DNA of 64,000 nt from the NCBI GenBank assembly GCA_038025085.1, contig CM076144.1:32113501-32177500 (forward strand), read 5' to 3'. This stretch comes from Tetragonia tetragonoides. Lineage: Eukaryota; Streptophyta; Magnoliopsida; Caryophyllales; Aizoaceae. The notes below the pieces were generated by a model, which worked only from the letters and a program-made list of their open reading frames with translations, ran no database searches and was not told the origin of the DNA. Position 1 is the first letter of the stretch; every line of letters starts with the position of its first letter. Shown here in pieces: positions 56,922-64,000 of the stretch. The position numbers and the translations under genes are program-made.

Positions 56922-57442
56922 ACCTTTCCATCAGAACATTTGGCGAAGGTCTTTGTAAAGCTTGTCTCCACCAGGATGTACAGAATAAGGTGTATTGTGA
57001 ACTTCACCCATAATCTGACTCTTATCTCTAGGTCATTTGGCACACAGACACGATCACGAAATCTCAAGACACCGTCTTGACCAATAGAAAAGTCCTCGGA
57101 TCTACCCTCGTCCTTGTAGCGTAGAATCCGTTGAAGATCCTCATTTGTACTCTGTTTACCCTTGATCTCGTCAAGACTCTTGTGGTCCGTAAACATCTTG
57201 ACAGCAGAACCATAAAGATAATGTCTCCAAATCATCAAGGCAAATACAACAGCAGCGAGCTCTAAGTCGTGAGTAGGGAAATTATCCTCGTGCTTCTTCA
57301 GTTGTCTTGAGGCATAAGCCACTACCTTACCATGTTGCATCAAAACACAGCCTAAGCCATGCTTAGACGCGTCACTATAGACTTCGTACCCTTCAGTTCC
57401 CGATGGCAAAGTCAAAATCGGCGCGCTTGTAAGACGTTTCTT
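56918..57442 (-). pseudogene. K2 RNase H, internally deleted
   Basis: [40 protein letters not shown] and [12 protein letters not shown]: after TDHKSL the frame continues with [20 protein letters not shown], which belongs to the linker before integrase. The RNase H end (KYIFT...VVADAL in K1) is lost. An upstream frame break separates it from RT. Confidence 0.85.
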
Positions 57443-58400
57443 CTACCCTTGAAAAGCAGCTTCACACTTTTTCGACCACACGAACTTCGTCGTCTTTTTC
57501 ATCAAGTTTATCATAGGCTGCGCTATCTTGGAAAATCCTTCCACAAACCTACGATAGTAACCAGCTAACCCAAGAAAACTTCTTACCTCGGTCACGCTCT
57601 TTGGTGTGGACCATTGTATAACAGCTCTAATCTTTTCCGGGTCAACAACAACTCCACTCTTAGGCACCACATGTCCTAAGAAGGAAACAGTTTCTAACCA
57701 AAACTCGCACTTTGACAGCTTGGCGTACAACTGATGTCGTCTCAAAATCTCCAAAACGGTTCGCAGGTGTTGCTCGTGCTCATCAGCATTCTTCGAATAG
57801 ACCAAAATATCGTCAATAAAGACAACTACGAACTGATCGAGATAAGGCTGGAACGTACGGTTCATCAAATCCATAAAATTCGTAGGTGCGTTCGTCAACC
57901 CAAAAGAAATCACCGTGAACTCGTAATGTCCATACCTCGTCCTAAATGCGGTCTTTGCAATGTCAGGCTCAGAGATCCTTAGTTGATGGTTTCCTGAACG
58001 TAGATCGATCTTGGAGAAAACAGTCACTCCATGAAGTTGGTCAAATAGGTCGTCAGTCCTCGGAAGTGGATAACGATTCTTGATCGTGATCTTGTTCAAC
58101 TCTCAGTTGTCTATGCACAGTCTCATACTACCATCCTTGTTACGTACGAACAGAACAGGAGCACCCCAAAGCGATACACTCGGGCGTATGTAGCCCTTCT
58201 CAAGTAGTTCCTCGAGTTGCGTTTTCAGTTCTTTCATCTCTGCAGGAGCCATACGATACGGAGCTTTCGAGATCGGAGCAGAACCTGGAGCTAAGTCAAT
58301 CGTGAAGTCGATAATGCGTTGCGGAGGCATTCCTGGAATCTCGTCTGGAAAGACGTCAGCGTACTCCGAAACAACTGGAATAGGTTTTGAAACTTCGGTT
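57443..58400 (-). pseudogene. K2 reverse transcriptase, one stop
   Basis: [60 protein letters not shown] and MRLCIDN, then a TGA at 58103-58105 where CIDYRELNK is expected (CGA to TGA, a methylated-CpG-type change). The rest is open (58099-57443): [31 protein letters not shown], intact catalytic [11 protein letters not shown] and [17 protein letters not shown]. Confidence 0.9.
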
Positions 58401-58924
58401 TCTCGACTTGTATCCCCTACATGACATAGATAAATCTCTTCACCTTTAGTCATACACTGCTTTGCTTTCATGATTGCCACTACCTTCAACTTTGGCTTAA
58501 CCACGACTCCTTTGTAGGTAATCCTCCTACCCTTCGGTCCACGTAATGACACACGTTGTTCAAAGCACTCAATCTTAGCCCTATACTTGGCTAACCAATC
58601 CATTCCCAAAATCACGTCAAAATCCTTCAAATCCATCTGAATCAAATCCGCAGGAAAATCGGAACCAGCTATCCTAATCGGACACTTTTCATACAATGCT
58701 TTACAATTAACAATCATTCCATCTGGCATCCTAATATTTGTACTATACACAGAACTAGGCTCTAAACCTATCTTAGATGCAAAGCTCTTAAAAAGAACAG
58801 AGTGTGTTGCACCACTATCAAGCAAAACAAAAGCAGGTTGAGAGTTAACGAAAAAAGTACCAGCGATCACATTCGGGTTCGCTTCAGCTTCATTGCGGTT
58901 CAGCACATAAACCCTTCCATTCAC
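58401..58924 (-). CDS. K2 aspartic protease (in one ORF with start of RT)
   Basis: FVLLDSGATHSVLFKSFASK is the active site; FDVILGMDWLAKYRAKIECF and LRGPKGRRITYKGVVV follow. The ORF runs on into RT. It overlaps the gag stop by a few bases in another frame (gag stop 58923-58921; the pol frame opens at 58924 without a clear ATG upstream of 58920), so expression would need a frameshift or the nearby ATG at 58920 in a third frame is irrelevant. Confidence 0.82.
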
Positions 58925-60054
58925 CCCCTGTTGTTGTTGTTCTGCACGGGGTTGGCTGGTGCGGGAAGTGGTGCTTGATTATTCGCAGCAGGAGCAGCAG
59001 TATCGTTACGGTTGTTGTTGTTGTAACCCCCATTTCCACGGTAGTTACCACCATTTCCGCGATTTGCATTTCCATTTCCACCACGATTGTAGTTGTTATC
59101 GCGGTTCTGACCATTGTTGTTCCTTCCACGACTCCAGCATTCAGAACCTTTGTGACCAAGCTTGTTGCACTCGTAGCATTGAAGTACATCGCCACGACAG
59201 TTCTTGCCAGGATGCGTCTTGTTGCAGCGACTAAAAGGCGTGTTCCTCCTAGCTAAGATCGTAGCTCTATGACTATTCGAGTCACGATTCCTGTTCCCGT
59301 TGTGGTTCTGACCACCTTGGTTGTTGTGATTGCCGTTGTTTGGCCTTGGCCTCTTATCTGCGCCCCCTGACTGGGAAGAATTCCCTTCGTCACGTTTATG
59401 CTTTCCGAGCAACGAATCACGACGATCCACAGCACGCTCTTGGTTCAAGTCTTTCTCGTACGCTCCCTGGAACTTCAGTGAGTTTTCCATAACAAAGCGC
59501 TGTATATCCCACTTCAAACCATTCTCGAACCTCTGGACCCGTTCAGCTTCGGTCGTCACCAAGTTAGGTGCAAAAGCAGCAAGCTCGTTGAACTTTGTTG
59601 CGTAATCAGCTACAGATAGCTTTCCTTGATAGATGTTCTCGAATTCCAGTTGCTTCTGGCAACGGACAGCTCTTGGATAGAACCATTCACGAATAGACTC
59701 TTTGAACTCGGTCCACCCATATTCCTCAATGGTGAGTAGATCAGTGCCCACATCGCTCCACCACTTGTTATCCTCACCCTTCAGGTAGAACGTAGCGGTG
59801 TTGACCTTCATGTTGTTGGGCCGATTATTCGCCCTAAACAACTTCTCGAACTCTATTATCCAATTCTCCAACTTGGTGGGCTCAGAGCCACCCTCAAACA
59901 TCGGAGGTTTGAGTGCATCGAAATCCCTAAAGTTGCGCGTCTCAGGGTTCTGCACGTTGTGATCTTGCTCTTGGCGCTCTAGCTGGAGCGTGATGTGCTC
60001 GACCACGTTGGTAAGACCTACTTCTAGTCTCGCGAGTCGGTTGTTGGTTGCCAT
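58921..60054 (-). CDS. gag: K2 gag, intact
   Basis: An uninterrupted 377-codon ORF from ATG 60054. Coiled N-terminus (LARLEVGLTNVVEHITLQLE), capsid core FEGGSEPTKLENWIIEFEKL, ATFYLKGEDNKWWSD, FYPRAVRCQKQLEFENI, VADYATKFNELAAFAPNLV and tandem knuckles CNKTHPGKNC and CYECNKLGHKGSEC. The end is Asn/Gly-rich (RGGNGNANRGNG). Length and order fit Tekay gag. It is the longest complete retroelement ORF in the window; with pol broken, K2 could still make capsid protein. Confidence 0.9.
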   Translation of the reverse strand: MATNNRLARLEVGLTNVVEHITLQLERQEQDHNVQNPETRNFRDFDALKPPMFEGGSEPTKLENWIIEFEKLFRANNRPNNMKVNTATFYLKGEDNKWWSDVGTDLLTIEEYGWTEFKESIREWFYPRAVRCQKQLEFENIYQGKLSVADYATKFNELAAFAPNLVTTEAERVQRFENGLKWDIQRFVMENSLKFQGAYEKDLNQERAVDRRDSLLGKHKRDEGNSSQSGGADKRPRPNNGNHNNQGGQNHNGNRNRDSNSHRATILARRNTPFSRCNKTHPGKNCRGDVLQCYECNKLGHKGSECWSRGRNNNGQNRDNNYNRGGNGNANRGNGGNYRGNGGYNNNNRNDTAAPAANNQAPLPAPANPVQNNNNRG

Positions 60055-60751
60055 TATAACAAGTCTGAGACATAAAAGAGCAATGGTTGATCACCATTTC
60101 AGCAAAATTGGCACATTCGACCTAAATTGAGGTCTAATTGAAAGATATAGGTTATAATTGAAACCAATCTCTTTACATTTAGCAAATAGCATATAAGTTT
60201 TAATGATCGACCTTACATTGTAGGTCTAAGAAACATACTTGCTTTGAATATTCTCAGTTCCCATGCATAATAGTTCGATATGCAATAACAAAGTAGACAC
60301 ATTGGTCTCACACGATTGATAAGCAATGACATTCACAATTCACACATCGAGGCTCCATACTATTTTAGTAGGGCAATAAACAATGACATTTGATTGCATA
60401 CAATACATGCTTAGCCTTTGGCTCACAATTGATGTGATGATGCTCAATGAAAATTTTGCCATAATTCCGACATGGATTTCCCATCATGTCTAGGCAATAC
60501 GAAATAGCATTACGAAGCTATGAGTCAACCATGCAATTATATGATAAAATGATCATATAAAACAAATTCTCAATGATATCATATAATTAAATGAAGTAGT
60601 CTTGCAATGAGACAAATTGCAAGTAAATAACAATCATAAATATTTGTTGCCTATGCAATTACAGCAACATCAAAATTGACCACGTAGGGCCATCACAATA
60701 GCTAAAAGTTCAATAAAACTCAAGTAAAACTAATAAGGCAATAATCTAGTT
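60055..60751 (-). other. K2 spacer between extra ORF and gag
   Basis: About 700 bp, AT-rich, no ORF, no repeat recognised. Confidence 0.6.
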
Positions 60752-61685
60752 CTACTTGACACCAGCACACATTTTCTTCGAGCTAGGGGACTCGTCATCA
60801 TCGTCCTTCCTCCTAGGCTTCACCTCTTTGCAGGGCGTGTATGGATAAGCATACCCACCGAATTTCTGGGGCATGAAACGTTTCCTAAAATCATCCGCAT
60901 GCTTGCTCTTCTTGGTCCAGCAGTACTCGCACATACCTTTCGGAACAGGCACTAGCACGTGGTTCACCTTCCACTCGAACTCGGATAGGCATAACTCAGC
61001 TGCGACGCCTCTAAAGCAAAGAGACCATCTCGTACCTTCTCTGTACTTCTTCTCGTGCAAGTGACCGCTCTTGGAGACTACGTCGTAGTACTTCTCCTTG
61101 AGTCCCATCCAAGGATGGATGTTTAGGCAGACCAGTTAGCAGTAGCTCTACCCATAAGCCTTCATGTAGACTCGTGCGATTCTCGTACTGATAACGCTCG
61201 ATCGTAGTATAAGCACGTCGTATATAGATACGTATATCCTCCAACTCAGCATCAGTGGCAAAGAACGGCTCCACAGGAGGAGACCAATTTGCAGCAGGAG
61301 TAGGTGCAGCAATAGGTGCAGGAGTAGGCACGATGTTGTTGTCGCTCTCGGCACTAGTATCTTCCAATTCCGGCATGTCATCATGCTCTTCCGGCGCTGT
61401 ATGTTCAGAGGGATCTTCCTCCACGCATGCAGCAGGTGCGGCAACTGGGGCAAGTACAGGCGCGACTATAGGCGCGAGAATTGGCGCGGGGCGTGCGGCC
61501 TCGTCGCGTGCGGCAATCTCGTGCGCGGCACGGTCTTGTGCGGATTCGCAGCATATGTTCAGGTCGTTTCCTATCGACTCGCTATCCGACGAAGGTACAT
61601 ATTCTGCAGATGGTGCACGATGGGATAGGGCGCGTGCCCTTTGGTGTGCGGTCGTCATTCGCGCAGTCTTTCTTGTCCTTACCAT
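60752..61685 (-). pseudogene. K2 extra ORF upstream of gag, one frameshift
   Basis: From ATG 61685 (MVRTRKTARMTTAHQRARAL) 224 codons run to 61011; a second frame 61108-60752 continues it (MGLKEKYYDVVSKSGHLHEK) to a stop at 60752. The junction at LLTGLPKHP/WMGLKEK suggests one original protein of about 310 residues with a single frameshift. It has a basic N-terminus, a Pro/Ala-rich middle and a C-terminal part with WKVNHVLVPVPKGMCEYCWT (CxxC) and a Lys/Asp/Ser tail. No family recognised. Same place as the K1 extra ORF but not clearly related in sequence. Confidence 0.55.
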
Positions 61686-61864
61686 CTACAAGTAGACAAT
61701 TAAACAATGAGGACATTATAAATCACAAGCAAAGTGATTTCAAATAATTCCTATCTTCTAGAACTACTACGCTCAACGGCTTTAATTATATTTTATTTTT
61801 CCCAAAATGAAACTAATCTTTATTAATTCATTAATTAATCTTAAGCAACCTTTTTAAACCTAGG

Positions 61865-61876
61865 GCTCCGATATCA
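61865..61876 (-). other. K2 primer binding site (tRNA-iMet type, two mismatches)
   Basis: On the - strand TGATATCGGAGC, against TGGTATCAGAGC in K1, two bases after the LTR end. Confidence 0.8.
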
Positions 61877-61878
61877 TT

Positions 61879-64000
61879 TGTAACACCCCCGAATTCGCAA
61901 TGATTTCCTGGGAACTATCGACGTCGTTGTGCACGACTCGACGCCGCTGAACCGTCCAGAACCAGAGGGATGTCACTGCAACATTTATCACTAAGGAATA
62001 AATGCTCAGCAGAAAGAAAGACTAAGCATCAAAAGGAGCTTACTAAGGAACTAAACAAACTAAACAACTAATATCAGAGTTGTCTATATAGTGAGCTAAA
62101 ACCCATTAAACCAAATTTCTTACAACTTGCCTTTAAAGGGCTAAATCCAATAAAAATCCCAATGATCTAAACTGAACAGAAACAGTTCTAAAAAAGGTCG
62201 ACGCCAACTCTACCTTCTAAGCTGTATGTCCTCAATCAACTAAACCTGCACTTTGGTTTCCGTGACGGAAACAACATATAGAAGAAAAGAAAAGAAACAA
62301 AAGAGAAACAAAAATCAGATAAACTGAATAAACGTCATCCGTACCCAGTAAAAACATTTCGCAAACCTTACCTGAGGTTTTAGAAGAATCATTGAAATTC
62401 ATTTGCATACGCACATAAGCATATAATCAAGCATACGCACAACGACATTCTTTCATATGCAATTCTTGTATAGTGATCACACGAAATACGACATAGACAA
62501 TCCGTCTTGATTAGAGAGATGTATGAGAGCGAATAGAATAGTGATTACCCATACTGTTCATCGAAGATACAATCACTCCATGGACTTAATGACTCTAGTG
62601 TGCACACTACCTCTAGTACAATTACACGAGCCTAGAGGACTTAATAAATGGGGAATTATCAGTCCCAGACACACTATGATGTGTCCATAAGTAACTTGGG
62701 AATCACTCATCCTTTGAACTAAAGCATTAGGTGCAATCCCGATTGCTCGACTACTCCTAGGGATCCATTAGGAGTCTTACTCTCATTTAATTCAATTAAC
62801 ATAATTGGCATTGGTTAACATAAGTGGTACTACGAGACCACGACTTACTAATTCATTTCATGCTCTTGACAATGAATAGTAAATAACGACAATAATGATA
62901 ATCCAATACGATGAGAATTAAACATGCTTTAATTCAATAACGATGATAATTCAATAATGATGACAAGTAATGTCTAGCACAATTTCGGCAGCACTTCGAC
63001 GGGGTAATATGATATCCAAAAATTCACAAATCACCAAAGACATTCAACGATAATATATAGGTGCTCACTAGCACTCAGTAATACCCATACCAATTAGCAT
63101 ATAATTAATAGCATAATAATATTAATAATTCGCTCTTCAACAATTGTCCAATAATCATCATAGGGACTAATTAATTTCCAAAACATGCTAACATCAACAT
63201 GCTAATTATAACTAATATTTACAGCAGTAAATCATGCTTAATAACTTTATAATAACGACGATATAATTTAATCAGTTTTTGCATATTAAATTCACAACAA
63301 ATTCCCAATTAGCACATAGCACATCAAAATAGTTTTGATGGGGCTTTGGAAGAAGGTAGGCATGAGCGCTTACCACTAATACGCTACCAACAGTAAGTAT
63401 GCTCCAACCAATCGACAATAATCACGCTTGCTCGTTAGGTCCTAATTAAAAACAATTACCGAATCAGTATAATTAAATACGAAAATACAAATAGTAACGA
63501 AATCTCAATCTGACATTTTTATTAAATTCCTTGATTTATTTCAACTAATCTAGGCTTTTTAAAATCCGAATTCCGATTCCAAATGAGTGAAGAAAAATAG
63601 AAACATGAAATCAAAAATACTGAAAATCGAATTAATAATTACGAAAAATATAAAAACGAAACCCTAACTTCAAAACTAGGCCTAGGTGATGGGTACCCAT
63701 GCATGGGACCCATAACCCGACCCAACACCACTACCACCCCCCACTGGCCACCATGGCCGGTGGTGGTGGTCGCCGGTGCTCTGGCGAGGAGGAGAGGAAA
63801 GAGAGCGAAGAGAGGGGAAGAGAACGCGAGGGAGAGAGAGAAGGAAAGAAAGAGAGAGAAGAAAACGGGGGAAGGCCGGCCACCCACCAGTCACCACCTT
63901 GGCGTTGGCCTGGTGGTCCGGTGGTGCTCCGGCGGCTCGGAGGCCACGCGTGAAGTCGCGCGCAGGGGAGACCCGCGGGAAGAGAAAGGGAAAAAGAAAG
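61879..64000 (-). repeat. K2 5' LTR, cut by window end
   Basis: Matches 53313-55875 from its - strand end (GTGTTACA) to the GA-rich stretch near 63770-63850. About 440 bp of the LTR lie beyond 64000. Confidence 0.92.

Larger units (their letters stand above)
53313..64000 (-). mobile_element. K2: second Tekay-type chromovirus, right end outside window
   Basis: In - orientation: 5' LTR (cut by the window edge), tRNA-iMet-like primer site, extra ORF, gag, protease, RT, RNase H, integrase, chromodomain end, polypurine tract, 3' LTR. Protein sequences are close relatives of K1 but nucleotide sequence and LTRs differ, so it is another family. RNase H and the integrase-chromodomain part carry internal deletions. 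LTRs differ by about 5-6 percent by eye over the first 300 bp. Target duplication cannot be checked. Confidence 0.92.

Noticed and set aside
58959..59256. Ser/Thr/Val-rich and Cys/His-rich frames opposite K2 gag
   Set aside because: Shadows of the Asn/Gly-rich repeats of the gag tail.
61255..61695. Ala/Gly-rich frames on + opposite the K2 extra ORF
   Set aside because: Shadow of the Pro/Ala-rich codons; no independent start or conservation.
1..64000. Host genes, tRNA or rRNA genes
   Set aside because: None recognised on either strand; tRNA-like matches are only primer binding sites.

Overview
The window is angiosperm DNA, probably pericentromeric or other gene-poor heterochromatin. Almost every base belongs to nested retrotransposons and no host gene can be supported. 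Evidence for a plant is the set of families: Tat-lineage Ty3/gypsy elements with a second (archaeal-type) RNase H and a tRNA-Arg-type primer site, Tekay/Del-type chromoviruses with an initiator tRNA-Met primer site, an L1-type LINE with a DUF4283 first ORF, and a hAT MITE. Species cannot be told.

Layout. (1) T1, 1-8289, +: a decayed Tat element, 5' LTR cut by the window edge and 3' end replaced by a reversed LINE ORF1 fragment (8295-8599, -). (2) T2, 9547-14151 plus 31526-37339, -: a Tat element whose 3' LTR carries a 362-bp hAT MITE (10062-10423). T2 carries two genes antisense to its own gag-pol, a plant-mobile-domain-like (PMD) gene with introns and a DUF7745-like gene. (3) K1, 14152-31525, -: a Tekay-type element inserted in an exon of T2's PMD-like gene, with 5-bp target duplication GGTGC. 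(4) L1a, 23264-28239, +: a near full-length LINE inserted at K1's primer binding site, with a 13-bp duplication. (5) T3, 37340-50546, +: a 13.2-kb Tat element with both LTRs, primer site, polypurine tract, 3' tandem repeats and the same two antisense genes. Its two flanks come from different elements, so it looks like a recombinant. (6) T4, 50547-53312, +: the 3' part of another Tat element (integrase piece, antisense DUF7745-like gene, end of the antisense PMD-like gene). (7) K2, 53313 to beyond 64000, -: a second Tekay-type element inserted in T4's PMD-like gene.

How the parts work together. In the T2/T3/T4 family, gag-pol runs one way from the LTR promoter and two PMD-superfamily-like genes run the other way between pol and the 3' LTR. 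All three transcription units carry the same GC-rich 12-bp palindrome (consensus GCCGCTAGCGGC), mostly in arrays with 22-bp and 30-bp spacing, upstream of the LTR TATA box and of both antisense genes. A shared promoter module suggests that the element co-regulates its structural genes and its antisense genes. This is the strongest candidate here for an undescribed system. A second conserved signal is a hairpin 3' of pol in three elements whose paired arms change together. Nearly all ORFs are broken; K2 gag (377 codons) is the longest intact retroelement ORF.

All coordinates and similarities were read by eye; family names come from motif recognition, not from searches.
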